Source: Prochlorococcus marinus CUG1438
Lineage (GTDB): Bacteria; Cyanobacteriota; Cyanobacteriia; PCC-6307; Cyanobiaceae
DNA length: 64,000 bases
Assembly: GCA_017644325.1 (NCBI GenBank)
Contig: JAEPLS010000001.1
Span: forward strand, 62,001 to 126,000
Reading direction: 5' to 3'
Positions 1 to 8,280 of the stretch are shown piece after piece. The translations under genes and the position numbers were made by a program. Every line of letters starts with the position of its first letter. Positions within the stretch are counted from its first letter, which is position 1. The notes beneath the pieces are model-generated. The model was not told the origin of the DNA. It searched no databases and was given only the letters and a program-made list of their open reading frames with translations.

Positions 1-96
1 AACAAAATAAGAAAAAAGATGGATGATATGAAAAAAAAACCAATTAAAAAAGGTGTACCCCTTAATTGGGATACACCCGAAGGAATGGATAAATGA
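1..96 (+). CDS. small hypothetical protein, possibly 5'-truncated by the window edge
   Basis: The frame is open from base 1 to a TGA at 94-96. Possible starts are ATG at 19 (25 residues) or ATG at 28. The peptide is lysine-rich and ends in a short proline and aspartate containing tail. Its stop overlaps the ATG of the next small ORF as ATGA, an arrangement typical of translational coupling. I do not recognise a family. An inverted repeat (52-60 with 68-77) lies inside the frame, so the transcript may also be structured. Confidence 0.4.
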   Translation, partial: NKIRKKMDDMKKKPIKKGVPLNWDTPEGMDK

Positions 97-188
97 ATCT
101 GAATACTTTTTTATTAATTGACGGGAGTCTTATGCTTATTGGTCTGCCTTTATTGATGATTCTTAAAGGCAAAAAGAAGACTCCCTGA
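93..188 (+). CDS. 31-residue putative membrane micro-protein
   Basis: ATG at 93 opens a 31-codon frame ending TGA at 186-188. The middle is hydrophobic (about residues 5-24, one membrane span) and the C-terminus is basic (KGKKK). Its start overlaps the stop of the preceding small ORF by ATGA, which supports translation. The 3' half coincides with a long inverted repeat, so the base sequence could be kept for RNA structure instead. It converges with the SIMPL gene, whose stop is 4 bases away. Confidence 0.4.
   Translation: MNLNTFLLIDGSLMLIGLPLLMILKGKKKTP
123..185. other. nested inverted repeat (hairpin)
   Basis: GGGAGTCTT at 123-131 pairs with AAGACTCCC at 177-185, and a second inner stem TGCCTTT / AAAGGCA lies within it. 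No T-run follows on either strand, so it is not a classical rho-independent terminator, although it sits between convergent genes. Confidence 0.55.
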
Positions 189-192
189 GTCA

Positions 193-975
193 TTACTTAA
201 CCGCGAAAGTCACTCCCATTACTGCAGTGATATCTTTCTTGATAGTGGTGGTGTCATATGAACCCCAGCTACTTACTCTCGTTGAATTTGGAACTGTGAT
301 CTGGAAAACACCGGTGTTTACTTTCTTCAAACCTCCAACTTCAGATCCTGTTTGAAACGCAATAGCCTCAGCTCTGATTCGGGCATCCTTCGCAGCCTTT
401 GCGAGCATATCTACTCTTTTATCAGCAAGCTTTGAATATGTGAATTCTGGAGAGCTTGGTCTTACCAAAACACCATCTCCAAGAAGTTCAGTTATCTTGC
501 TGTGGGTTTTTTGAATTCGATGAACATCATTGCTCTGGATTTCAATACTTTGATAGGTGATCCATTCTGTTCTTATGATTTCATTGGTCTTGGGATGCTT
601 AGTTTCATATTCTTTTATGCTGGCAGGTCCAAGATAAACTTCCTGTTTGATACCATCCTCGATTCCATTTGCTTTCAGAAAATTCATAGTCTTTTTCATT
701 GACTCCTTATGCTTGTTGAATGAGTCGATCTGAGTCTTTCCTCTTGCCCTAACCTGAACGGACCATTTGGCAATATCACTTTCAAAACTTTCTGTACTTG
801 CACCTGTAACAGTAATGGAATTCTCAATAATCCTGAACCCTCTTACAAGGACTGTAGAGGCACCTATGAATCCCCCGAGAGACAAAACAGCCATTGCAAA
901 AACGAGTGGCGGAGTGCGGCGGATAATACTCAGAGAATCGCCTGGCAGCGACCTGAGTCTCTTAATAATTTTCAT
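193..975 (-). CDS. SIMPL (DUF541/YggE-like) domain protein, membrane anchored
   Basis: The 260-residue protein has an N-terminal membrane anchor at about residues 23-45 and then a SIMPL domain to the C-terminus. The family hallmark VTGASTES follows the anchor at about 56-63. SIMPL proteins are periplasmic or membrane bound in bacteria. YggE has been linked to oxidative stress, but the biochemical role is unknown. Length matches the family plus an anchor. The ATG at 975 is the first in frame and places the basic residues before the helix, as expected for inside-positive topology. It is transcribed alone and converges with two micro-genes. Confidence 0.75.
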   Translation of the reverse strand: MKIIKRLRSLPGDSLSIIRRTPPLVFAMAVLSLGGFIGASTVLVRGFRIIENSITVTGASTESFESDIAKWSVQVRARGKTQIDSFNKHKESMKKTMNFLKANGIEDGIKQEVYLGPASIKEYETKHPKTNEIIRTEWITYQSIEIQSNDVHRIQKTHSKITELLGDGVLVRPSSPEFTYSKLADKRVDMLAKAAKDARIRAEAIAFQTGSEVGGLKKVNTGVFQITVPNSTRVSSWGSYDTTTIKKDITAVMGVTFAVK

Positions 976-1318
976 TGTGTATCAGTATGTATGTAGGAGC
1001 TTTTTAACAGCTGAACTAAAAGAAAAATATTAGAAAATCCCTGACTTTTATTTCTTAAGTTCTATCTAGCCATTAATGGAGACATCTTATTTTGATGTGC
1101 CAATTTTGGAGTCGGTTACTTATATTGCCAAATGAAATAAGTTTCTGCAAGAAGTATTTTTGTATTATTCAATCAGTCAAATTTCCCGTAATTTTAACCA
1201 TAAAAAAGTTCAATTGTTGATCCTTTATCCGTATATAGGAGTACCTCAAACCGTACATATTTATTAGTCGGGAAGCCTGTCTGACTAGTTAGAACATTGG
1301 TGTAGTCGTCATGAGCAA
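976..1318. other. intergenic region, divergent promoters
   Basis: This gap separates the leftward SIMPL gene from a rightward small acidic gene, so it should carry both promoters. I see no convincing -35/-10 pair. GTACATATTTA at 1253-1263 is identical to part of the palindromic element at 19931-19960, and a TAGTC...GACTA inverted repeat follows at about 1265-1286. Confidence 0.4.
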
Positions 1319-1456
1319 ATGTCTACCAAATCCAAACTAAAAGAAGATCATAAATCTGAGATTGAAGAAAGATCAGAAGAAGAACTTCTTGAGGAAGAAA
1401 TCAGGAATCAACAAACATTGGATAGTTTTATTGAATCTGATAAAAGCTGGAGCTGA
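1319..1456 (+). CDS. 45-residue acidic hypothetical protein
   Basis: ATG at 1319 opens 45 codons to TGA at 1454-1456. The peptide is strongly charged, with glutamate-rich runs at about residues 14-28, and is probably a soluble helix. Codon usage matches neighbouring genes. A DNA motif shared with two other promoters in the window lies about 60 bases upstream. No family recognised. Confidence 0.5.
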   Translation: MSTKSKLKEDHKSEIEERSEEELLEEEIRNQQTLDSFIESDKSWS

Positions 1457-1483
1457 TTAAAACTTATTTATTAGGCGATTGAT

Positions 1484-1669
1484 ATGAACTTAAAAAGATC
1501 ACCCTTCTCAATTCTGGATAAAGATAAAAGAGAAGTGGACTATATCAAAGGTATTTATAAGAAAAAAATTCAGTATGAAATCGAATCCCACAAAGATCAC
1601 GAAGATGAAGATAAGAGAGATACAATCCAAGCCCAAGATGTATTGATGCTTGATAGGATTTCGATTTAG
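1484..1669 (+). CDS. 61-residue charged hypothetical protein
   Basis: The frame starts at ATG 1484, 27 bases after the preceding small gene, and may share its transcript. The product is soluble and highly charged, with a lysine-rich stretch (YKKKIQYEIE) and an HEDEDKRD segment. No signal peptide or membrane helix is visible. I do not recognise a family and assign no function. Confidence 0.5.
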   Translation: MNLKRSPFSILDKDKREVDYIKGIYKKKIQYEIESHKDHEDEDKRDTIQAQDVLMLDRISI

Positions 1670-1702
1670 TTAATCTTTCCTTTTTTATTCTTCTTCTTTA
1701 AC

Positions 1703-1888
1703 TTAACTTGAGTTTTCCTCTTCTGCTTTTGCTCCCTCTTCTTTTGCTTCCTCTTCTTTTACTTCAACTTCTTTTACCTTTGGCACTTCCGCTTTAACTA
1801 CAACTACTTTTGATGCTAAAGATTCAAACTTTCCTTTAATAAAATTTACTATGAAGATTAATATTGGAACATGGGCTAAACCACCCAT
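1703..1888 (-). CDS. single-pass membrane protein with Lys/Glu-rich tail
   Basis: From ATG 1888 the protein has 61 residues: a short hydrophobic segment (about 3-17, GLAHVPILIFIVNFI) followed by a tail made largely of valine, lysine, glutamate and alanine. The open frame extends upstream to 1951, adding about 21 residues, but the internal ATG gives a cleaner membrane protein. The low-complexity tail is likely disordered or helical. No family recognised. Confidence 0.5.
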   Translation of the reverse strand: MGGLAHVPILIFIVNFIKGKFESLASKVVVVKAEVPKVKEVEVKEEEAKEEGAKAEEENSS

Positions 1889-2057
1889 TATCACTTTAGT
1901 TTCTGAATAATACATTTTTAAGGTAATGAGAACTGAAATATTTAAGCACACATTTAATTTTTAAATTGCTTTTATTAAGCCAATAAACATTAATAATCAT
2001 TTCTTGATTCGTAGATCAATAATCTTGCTATTAATTAAGTAGAGACTTTTTTATTAA

Positions 2058-2147
2058 ATGCCATTAGACGTATTTCTAATGAACATGTGTGTTGTAGTTA
2101 TAGCTTTACTTATTAGAAGAGAAATCAAACTTAAAAAAGCGAGATAG
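2058..2147 (+). CDS. 29-residue single-helix membrane micro-protein
   Basis: ATG 2058 to TAG 2145-2147. There is a hydrophobic helix at about residues 4-19 and then a basic tail (RREIKLKKAR). It is 3 bases upstream of another small membrane ORF, so the two are probably co-transcribed. No family recognised. Confidence 0.4.
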   Translation: MPLDVFLMNMCVVVIALLIRREIKLKKAR

Positions 2148-2150
2148 ATT

Positions 2151-2270
2151 ATGAAGACACAAATTTTTAAAGAGCAGTACATTCCAAATTTCCATGCTAT
2201 TACTCTTTTACTAATGCTACTTTTATGTCTGTGGTTACCTCTAGCACTTAGATTCCTATTAATAATTTAG
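2151..2270 (+). CDS. 39-residue membrane micro-protein
   Basis: ATG 2151 to TAG 2268-2270, starting 3 bases after the stop of the preceding micro-gene. Residues 1-13 are polar and the rest forms one leucine-rich hydrophobic stretch of about 25 residues with a single internal arginine. Its size and layout resemble accessory photosystem or cytochrome subunits, but no known one matches. Confidence 0.4.
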   Translation: MKTQIFKEQYIPNFHAITLLLMLLLCLWLPLALRFLLII

Positions 2271-2304
2271 TAAAACGATTTAAATAAGGTTTATTTCCTA
2301 TTAC

Positions 2305-2709
2305 TTAAAGACCTGGATAAATACCACTACGCTCTGCCGAATCCGGAGTGGGAACGACACATAAGGAAAGGCCTGTTATTTTCCCTGCATAAACAGAAGC
2401 ATAAGCAACTCCAAGTAAATTGGACTTATCGCCTTGGGCCATAATGAGGCAATCATTATGACCATAGGCTGGGCAGATACCTAGTTCGGCAAAAACAGGA
2501 CTCTTGGATTTTTTTATTATTTCAAGTTTTGGTCTGATGTATTCAATGAATTCATCTTTTGAGTTCATATCGGTTAAAACTTTTTGAGAAGAGTATGAGA
2601 AGTCTTCTGACAAAAACGATTCAAACTCAGACGAATCAAGAGTATGGAGCATTCTCGCATAAATACTCAAGGCTTCTTTTTCCGTTATTTGAGGAGTTTC
2701 TTTTCCCAT
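2305..2709 (-). CDS. hypothetical protein, possible NTF2/SnoaL-like fold
   Basis: From ATG 2709 the protein has 134 residues. The open frame continues upstream to 2787, but that part overlaps the end of the neighbouring DUF1651 gene and looks less protein-like. An N-terminal helical part (EKEALSIYARMLHTLDSSEF) is followed by alternating strand-like segments, the order of an NTF2-like cup. The fold is inferred by eye only. No catalytic motif is identified. It lies just downstream of the DUF1651 gene on the same strand. Confidence 0.5.
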   Translation of the reverse strand: MGKETPQITEKEALSIYARMLHTLDSSEFESFLSEDFSYSSQKVLTDMNSKDEFIEYIRPKLEIIKKSKSPVFAELGICPAYGHNDCLIMAQGDKSNLLGVAYASVYAGKITGLSLCVVPTPDSAERSGIYPGL

Positions 2710-2753
2710 TTTTAAAAAATCAACTACTAAAAATGAGGGGCAACTAGTTATTT

Positions 2754-3002
2754 TTATTTTAGCCAAACCTCTCCAGTTTTTTTCCATCCCTGAGAGATTA
2801 ATCTTTCATAAATTTCTCTAGCTAAATCTATATCTACAGAAACAGTTGTTGTCATTAAAGGCAGTTCCTCCCCTACCACACCAACTATTTTTCCAGTATC
2901 TATAAACATATACTCAAATACACCATCTATACTCTTATCGTTTTTTACAAACCTTTTTACTTCTGTTCTTTTTGAATTAATCAACCAATAAGATTCAGCC
3001 AT
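2754..3002 (-). CDS. DUF1651 domain protein (copy 1)
   Basis: The 82-residue soluble protein has the layout of the marine-cyanobacterial DUF1651 family: an N-terminal YWLINS block, a central EYMFIDTGKIVGVVGEELPLM block, and a C-terminal A..IYERLISQGWK..GEVW block. A second member lies at 11762-12010 with all three blocks conserved. The function of the family is unknown. The gene starts at ATG 3002 and is followed on the same strand by the possible NTF2-like gene. Confidence 0.6.
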   Translation of the reverse strand: MAESYWLINSKRTEVKRFVKNDKSIDGVFEYMFIDTGKIVGVVGEELPLMTTTVSVDIDLAREIYERLISQGWKKTGEVWLK

Positions 3003-3030
3003 TAATTAAAAGGTAGAACTAGTAAGCGTT

Positions 3031-3129
3031 TCATTTACAATATAGAGCTACTGTTTGATCTAAATCTGCACAAGGTTCAATAATAAATTCCAATAATTCT
3101 CTCCAAAAAAGAGCTAGATGCTCCTTATT
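3031..3129 (-). pseudogene. possible relic of a small gene lacking a start codon
   Basis: On the minus strand an open stretch of about 32 codons runs from after a TAA at 3130-3132 to TGA at 3031-3033. It reads like protein (HLALFWRELLEFI, then EPCADLDQTVALYCK). It has no ATG or GTG, and the only in-frame TTG comes nine codons in. An AAGGAG sequence precedes the open part. It may be a decayed gene, or one using an unusual start. Confidence 0.25.
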
Positions 3130-3154
3130 TTAGATCAAATATCAATCAATTTAA

Positions 3155-3475
3155 TTATCCCATTGTAGCAACAGCATCAGCAACTTGTTTGTTTCTTTGA
3201 ATAACCTCATCATCATTTAAAACAGCAGTAATATTCCAATCAAGACCAAATTTAGCTCTCCAAACTCCAAAATGTTGAGATATTGCTAAGTGATTATCAG
3301 CCTTGAATGTAACAAAAACCTCTCCTGTTTCAGGCGCATGGAATCTACTTACTAATTCAAATCCATCAAAATTATCCATAGGTGCACCGGAAGCAATATA
3401 CTTCTCAAACATTTTGTATCCTTCGGACTGAGAAATTCCATCTGGAATAAGTCCATGTACATGATAGTAAGCCAT
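3155..3475 (-). CDS. DUF3303-like small protein
   Basis: The 106-residue soluble protein starts with MAYYHVHGLI and contains FVTFKADNHLAISQHFGVWRA, a pattern I associate with DUF3303, a ferredoxin-like-fold family of unknown function. No signal peptide or membrane helix is visible. The start at ATG 3475 is unambiguous. The gene stands alone, separated by about 150 bases from the DUF1651 gene downstream. The family call is from memory of the pattern and is moderate. Confidence 0.5.
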   Translation of the reverse strand: MAYYHVHGLIPDGISQSEGYKMFEKYIASGAPMDNFDGFELVSRFHAPETGEVFVTFKADNHLAISQHFGVWRAKFGLDWNITAVLNDDEVIQRNKQVADAVATMG

Positions 3476-3649
3476 AAATAAAAAATTTAAAGTATCTTTA
3501 ATTTAAAAACAAGAATTTAAAAAGCATTTAATTTATCTTTAAATTTAGATTTTTAATCTTCTAAAAGTATGGATTCATCAAAAAAAGGCCATCTTTAATT
3601 TTGTATCGATTGTACAGTTTACATTCGTTTCTGTAATTATTAATTGTAT

Positions 3650-3832
3650 ATGAGTTATTTTGCTGAACCTAACCATATTGAGTATGATGCATGGTTCGAT
3701 GAGAATATCGACCCCATAGACCTTCTTGATTACTCAGATGAAAAGGATTTCAGCGATTCGGTACATTATAAGTTCCATAACATTTCAACTAGAAATTTAA
3801 CAATTGGGTCTTCCAATAATTTTCACTGGTAA
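3650..3832 (+). CDS. 60-residue acidic hypothetical protein
   Basis: I start at ATG 3650. A TTG two codons upstream would add two residues. The peptide is acidic and aromatic (YFAEPNHIEYDAWFDENIDP), with a serine, threonine and asparagine-rich C-terminus, and is probably soluble. It converges with the gene at 3868-4245. No family recognised. Confidence 0.45.
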   Translation: MSYFAEPNHIEYDAWFDENIDPIDLLDYSDEKDFSDSVHYKFHNISTRNLTIGSSNNFHW

Positions 3833-3867
3833 TTCAAAGATTTTCCCATCTTAGATCTTGAGAACCT

Positions 3868-4245
3868 TTATACAGAATATGTTCCATCACTTTCTCTCCT
3901 TGCTTTAGCTAATTTAATTTCATCTAATATTTTTGTGATCATGTAGGCAGTTTTTTTACCGTAGCATTTTTCTTTTTTGATGTTCTCAAAGTTACTTGGG
4001 AGACAATCAACATAGTCACAACAGTCGCACTTAATATCAATTTTTTTTCCTTTATAAACATCTATAGCTTTAGAAAAAATCCATTGCTGAACTGATATAC
4101 TCTCCCAACTATCAAAGTTAGACCAATCATCAAAATCACTACTTAAGATACTTTTTAATCCATCTGCCTTATCCACATATGATAAATATGCATCTTTTCT
4201 TGATTCATCGTTAATTCCAATTACTTTGACAGAATTTTGTTTCAT
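3868..4245 (-). CDS. hypothetical protein with a Cys cluster
   Basis: This 125-residue soluble protein has a cysteine cluster in the middle (CDCCDYVDC, about residues 73-81) plus one further cysteine nearby (KCYG), which could bind a metal such as zinc. The N-terminal half carries several tryptophans (DDWSNFDSWESISVQQWIF). No known domain recognised. It is leftward and single, with about 140 bases of AT-rich spacer before the next gene on its strand. Confidence 0.5.
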   Translation of the reverse strand: MKQNSVKVIGINDESRKDAYLSYVDKADGLKSILSSDFDDWSNFDSWESISVQQWIFSKAIDVYKGKKIDIKCDCCDYVDCLPSNFENIKKEKCYGKKTAYMITKILDEIKLAKARRESDGTYSV

Positions 4246-4385
4246 TCCTAATAAATCAAAAAAGTAACTGTTTTAATCTAATTCAATATTTCATTAAACA
4301 TAAACTAACAAATTGTTTTTTGAATCTCTATTAAAAAAAGTAGCAAGTTGAAAATAACTCAAAATAAAATTCAGTTTTCAAAAAC

Positions 4386-4547
4386 TTAAGCGCAAATAAC
4401 TGATAAATCTACAAAATTCTTATTTTCATCTGCCAGTTCAGTAATAACTCTATTAAGCCATTCAGAGGTAGTTTCACAATATCCTACGTTTAAGATAATT
4501 TTTTGCTTTGACGTTTCTTTTTTATTCATAATTAATGCATTTTTCAT
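4386..4547 (-). CDS. 53-residue hypothetical protein
   Basis: ATG 4547 to TAA at 4386-4388. A second in-frame ATG at 4529 would give 47 residues. After a lysine-rich N-terminus it reads IILNVGYCETTSEWLNRVI, then an acidic helix-like part and LSVICA at the end. It is soluble, with two cysteines. No family recognised. Confidence 0.4.
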   Translation of the reverse strand: MKNALIMNKKETSKQKIILNVGYCETTSEWLNRVITELADENKNFVDLSVICA

Positions 4548-4710
4548 AAATTAGTCTTTAATTAGATCTATGTGAATAAGTCTTAATTACTATCTATTTT
4601 AAAAAGTTGCATTTTATACCTATTTTAGAGCTACTAGTAAACAAATAAAATTAAATACTTGACAAGAAAATCAATACGAGTTTGAGTAGAAAAAATTTAC
4701 TGTTTACCCT

Positions 4711-4896
4711 ATGAATAACGTTAAGATTGAAGAATTGATGAAAGTTAGGTTCGATGGAATATCAAACAGAATTAGTCAATTAAGCAAAAGGGAAAGTGAG
4801 TCTTTATTGCTTGAGCATCTTGAGTGGTTAGAGGGTGGATGGGAGACAGAAGAAATCTTATTTTTGAGAAAGCCGAATAGAAAATGGTGGTTTTAA
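4711..4896 (+). CDS. 61-residue hypothetical protein
   Basis: ATG 4711. The helical, charged protein contains SKRESESLLLEHLEWLEGGWETEE and ends in a basic aromatic tail (RKPNRKWWF). A consensus-like TTGACA at 4659-4664 lies about 50 bases upstream, but I see no good -10 box at the right spacing. It is convergent with thiD. Confidence 0.45.
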   Translation: MNNVKIEELMKVRFDGISNRISQLSKRESESLLLEHLEWLEGGWETEEILFLRKPNRKWWF

Positions 4897-4914
4897 TTTA
4901 ATTTATATAAATAA

Positions 4915-5694
4915 TTAATAATGACCTAAAGGACCAGGACCAGATCCTATTTTGTAAGAGTTTTCCAAAGATTTTTCAACAAATAGTTTTGCTTTTTTTA
5001 TAGAATCTAGTAGCCCAAAACCTAAAGCTTTGTAACCACAAATAGCGGCACTCAAAGTACAGCCGCTACCGTGGGTATTTTTTGTATTTATAAATTTATT
5101 AAATAGCCACTCTTTTCTACCATTCAAGTCAAGGAAAAAATCCTTCCCTTTCATATCTTTTAAACCGCCACCTTTTACAAGTACCGCTTTAGCTCCAAGA
5201 CCAATAATTTTTCTTGCTGAATTTTCGATATCTTCTGTACTCCTTATTTCTAAACCAGAAAGTAGATTTGCTTCATAAATATTTGGAGTTACCAAATCAG
5301 CAATTGGTAGTAAGAGTTTTTTATAAGCATTAATAGCAGAATCTTCCAGTAATTTAGAACCAGTTCTTGTAACCATTACTGGGTCAATAATTTTGGTTAT
5401 TTTGTATGTATTTAATTTTGAAGCAGTATCATTAATTATCCTTTCATTTAACAACATTCCAGTTTTTAAGGCATCAATACCAAAATCAGCAAACAAAGTA
5501 TCTAACTGATTTAATAAAGTATTCTTCTCTAGTGGTTGAACGCATGTAACCTCTATACTATTTTGTGCGGTAATACATGTAATAACAGAACATCCATGTA
5601 CTTTAAGGGCCATGAAAGTTCTCAAGTCAGCCTGAATGCCTGCTCCACCCCCAGAGTCACTACCGCCTATTGAAAGTGCAATTTTAGAATACAT
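4915..5694 (-). CDS. thiD: hydroxymethylpyrimidine / phosphomethylpyrimidine kinase
   Basis: This enzyme phosphorylates HMP and then HMP phosphate to supply the pyrimidine half of thiamine. The 259 residues match the usual ThiD length. The N-terminal substrate loop IGGSDSGGGAGIQAD is at 9-23, DPVM at 104-107, TPNIYEA at 136-142, and the anion-hole motif THGSGC with catalytic Cys212 at 207-212, all typical of the ribokinase-like HMPP kinases. It lies 47 bases downstream of tenA on the same strand, so the pair probably forms a pyrimidine salvage operon. The ATG at 5694 places the loop at the expected distance. Confidence 0.93.
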   Translation of the reverse strand: MYSKIALSIGGSDSGGGAGIQADLRTFMALKVHGCSVITCITAQNSIEVTCVQPLEKNTLLNQLDTLFADFGIDALKTGMLLNERIINDTASKLNTYKITKIIDPVMVTRTGSKLLEDSAINAYKKLLLPIADLVTPNIYEANLLSGLEIRSTEDIENSARKIIGLGAKAVLVKGGGLKDMKGKDFFLDLNGRKEWLFNKFINTKNTHGSGCTLSAAICGYKALGFGLLDSIKKAKLFVEKSLENSYKIGSGPGPLGHY

Positions 5695-5741
5695 AATTTA
5701 TTAACTCGTTTTAAGGTACTATAAATAAATTTCAAATTAAA

Positions 5742-6365
5742 TCAGAAATCTGAATATGCATTAAAAAAATCTAACTCCAATTCCATAGCTCTCCTGTATA
5801 AATATTTTGCATGATTAATATCATATGTTTCTTTATTAGTCTCAATAAGATTTTCAAGTGAATCTGCTAGCTTTTCAAAGCACTCATCAGCATAAGTAAT
5901 TATCCATTCTTTATATTTAGTGTCAAAATCCTCCTTATACAAACTTTTTCCTATCCAAGAATAAAGTCGCATACATGGAGTCATTGCAAACATTATTTCA
6001 ACGGAGCTAAGTCTTTTGGAAGTATCATCAAGAAAATCTGTATAATTTTTAGTGGCTTTTTTTATATAGTTATTAGACAAATCAATCTCCCATTCTTTTG
6101 CGTAAGTTTCATGAAGTATTAACTCCTCTGAAACGCCCATTAAGAGTTCACTTAACTTCCTTATTGAGTACTTATCTTTTGATTTGGAAACAGCAAGGCC
6201 ATAAGCCTTAGCAAAAGTCTCTAAAAAGAAATAATCTTGAGCTAAATATTCTTGAAATATATTTTTAGGGAGACTTCCATTCTTTAAACCTTGAACAAAT
6301 TTTGTATTTAAACTTAGTAAAGCAATCTCATAATTATCCTCCCAGAGTTTTTTTGTTATTTTCAT
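5742..6365 (-). CDS. tenA: TenA-family aminopyrimidine hydrolase (thiaminase II-like)
   Basis: TenA proteins hydrolyse amino-pyrimidine breakdown products of thiamine so that HMP can be reused. The 207-residue all-helical protein has the family features: QDYFFLETFA at 43-52, EELILHETY at 80-88 and TPCMRLY at 129-135, where Cys131 aligns by eye with the catalytic cysteine of Bacillus TenA. I cannot settle from sequence alone whether it is of the TenA_C or TenA_E type. It is upstream of thiD on the same strand, which fits pyrimidine salvage. A photolyase gene diverges 85 bases away. Confidence 0.85.
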   Translation of the reverse strand: MKITKKLWEDNYEIALLSLNTKFVQGLKNGSLPKNIFQEYLAQDYFFLETFAKAYGLAVSKSKDKYSIRKLSELLMGVSEELILHETYAKEWEIDLSNNYIKKATKNYTDFLDDTSKRLSSVEIMFAMTPCMRLYSWIGKSLYKEDFDTKYKEWIITYADECFEKLADSLENLIETNKETYDINHAKYLYRRAMELELDFFNAYSDF

Positions 6366-6450
6366 TTTTTTGATTTTTAGTTATTCTAAAATTTTTTATA
6401 TTTTTTACCTACAAACTTAATCTTATTTTTCTAGGATTAAAAGAAAAATT

Positions 6451-7947
6451 ATGAAAGAAATAAATATCTTATGGTTTAAGAAAGATTTAAGAATTTTTGA
6501 TAACGAAGCTCTGTGTGAGGCTATAAAAGATAATGATATATTACCTATTTATATTATTGAGTTAGATATTTGGAGTCAAAAAACTCATTCAGATAGACAA
6601 TGGCAATTTTGCAAAGAAAGTTTAATAGATTTAAGAAATGCACTTGCTGAGATAGGACAACCATTAATTATTAGGACTGGCAATGTTATTAATATTTTTG
6701 ATGAAATTAGTTCAAAATTTAAAATCAAAGGTTTATATAGCCATCAAGAAACCGGAGATTGGCGCACTTATAAAAGAGATCAAAAAGTAAGAGAATGGGC
6801 TTTAAGCAAAAATATTATTTGGAAGGAATTTCTACAATTTTCAGTTTTTAGAGGAAATTTAGATAGGAATAATTGGTCTAAAAAGTGGCAAGAAAATTCC
6901 AATAAAAACCTAATTAAAGCTCCATTAAGAATCAATTCTATTAACTTTAATATTGGAGAAATACCATCAGACAAAATTTTTACCTTTAAAAAAGAAACTT
7001 GTCCAGGAAGAATGGAAGGTGGAAGAAAGAAAGGTTTAGAGAGAATGCAATACTTCTTTAGTAATAAATTAGATACTTATTCAAAAGATATATCTAGCCC
7101 AGAAAAATCATTTGATAGTTGTACAAGACTATCCCCATATATTTGTTGGGGATGCATTTCATTAAAAGAAATTTTTAAAAAGGCAAATATATCAAAAAAC
7201 AATAATTCCAGGATGTTAAAAAGCAGATTAACTTGGCATTGTCATTTTATCCAGAAACTTGAAAGTGAACCAGAACTAGAGTTTAGGGAATATCATCCTT
7301 TTTTTAAAAATATTAGAGAAAAAAATAGTGAATTACTTTATTCATGGAGTTCAGGTAATACGGGCTTTCCTTTTATAGATGCATGTATGCGTTCATTAAA
7401 TTTCAATGGATGGATTAACTTTAGAATGCGAGCGATGTTAATGTCTTTTGCTAGCTATAATTTATGGCTACCATGGCAAGATTCAGGTTCTGAATTAGCA
7501 AATAAATTTGTAGATTATGAGCCTGGAATACATTGGAACCAATGCCAAATGCAATCTGGAACTACGTCTATAAACACCAATAGAATTTATAATCCTATTA
7601 AGCAGGGAAAAGATCATGATCCTCAAGGAAAATTTATAAAAAAATGGATACCAGAATTAAGGGATATATCATTTAATTTCATTCATGAACCATGGCTATT
7701 ATCTAGATTTAATCAAGAAGAATATGAACAAATTAATTACATAAGACCAATAATTGACATCCCAAATAGCACTAAAACTGCAAAGAAGAAAATTCAGGAA
7801 ATCACTAAAAAGGATGGATATTGGGATATCTCAAAAGAAATTTATTTAAAGCATGGCTCTAGAAAAACACTTAGAAAAAACATAAATAATAAAAAAATTG
7901 TTTCTAAGGCAAAGGAAAAACAATACGAACTGAAATTAGATTTCTAA
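6451..7947 (+). CDS. photolyase/cryptochrome family flavoprotein
   Basis: The 498-residue protein has the N-terminal antenna-binding alpha/beta domain (ILWFKKDLRIFDNEAL, 6-21) and the C-terminal FAD domain: TRLSPYICWG 225-234, TWHCHFIQKL 261-270, GFPFIDACMR 305-314, WINFRMR 321-327, DYEPGIHWNQ 355-364, DPQGKFIKKWIPEL 390-403. Known members repair pyrimidine dimers with blue light or act as photoreceptors. Which one this is cannot be told here, although conserved FAD-pocket residues suggest an active flavoprotein. It is divergent from tenA and single. Length is normal. Confidence 0.85.
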   Translation: MKEINILWFKKDLRIFDNEALCEAIKDNDILPIYIIELDIWSQKTHSDRQWQFCKESLIDLRNALAEIGQPLIIRTGNVINIFDEISSKFKIKGLYSHQETGDWRTYKRDQKVREWALSKNIIWKEFLQFSVFRGNLDRNNWSKKWQENSNKNLIKAPLRINSINFNIGEIPSDKIFTFKKETCPGRMEGGRKKGLERMQYFFSNKLDTYSKDISSPEKSFDSCTRLSPYICWGCISLKEIFKKANISKNNNSRMLKSRLTWHCHFIQKLESEPELEFREYHPFFKNIREKNSELLYSWSSGNTGFPFIDACMRSLNFNGWINFRMRAMLMSFASYNLWLPWQDSGSELANKFVDYEPGIHWNQCQMQSGTTSINTNRIYNPIKQGKDHDPQGKFIKKWIPELRDISFNFIHEPWLLSRFNQEEYEQINYIRPIIDIPNSTKTAKKKIQEITKKDGYWDISKEIYLKHGSRKTLRKNINNKKIVSKAKEKQYELKLDF

Positions 7948-8074
7948 ATCTTATTATCAGAAATTTCCAGATTCCTTATAGAGCTTAATAAAGTTTTTTA
8001 AATTTTGAAATCAAATACATAAATCCACGATGAACTAATGCAAGCTTTAATGTATTTATTAGATTTTATTAATT

Positions 8075-8248
8075 ATGTCTAAAAGATTTGAATGGGACGA
8101 TACCAATAGTTCAGGTATATGGTGGAGTACTAATGTAAGTATTAGAGACGAGTGCATTTTGCTCAAAGAAGATACTAAATGCGAAGATTCTGATATCGTC
8201 GAACTTCTTAGGAGTATTGCACAAAATATTGAAGATAATGGCCTTTAA
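8075..8248 (+). CDS. 57-residue hypothetical protein
   Basis: ATG 8075 to TAA 8246-8248. The product is soluble, with tryptophans near the N-terminus (FEWDD, IWWSTN), two cysteines and an acidic helical C-terminus (DIVELLRSIAQNIED). It converges with pip, leaving about 30 bases. No family recognised. Confidence 0.5.
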   Translation: MSKRFEWDDTNSSGIWWSTNVSIRDECILLKEDTKCEDSDIVELLRSIAQNIEDNGL

Positions 8249-8280
8249 TTTTTAAAGGAATATTCTCTCTTTTAGAAATT

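Noticed and set aside
1076-1135. 19-codon frame in the 976-1318 gap
   Set aside because: Too short and without a neighbouring signal to call.
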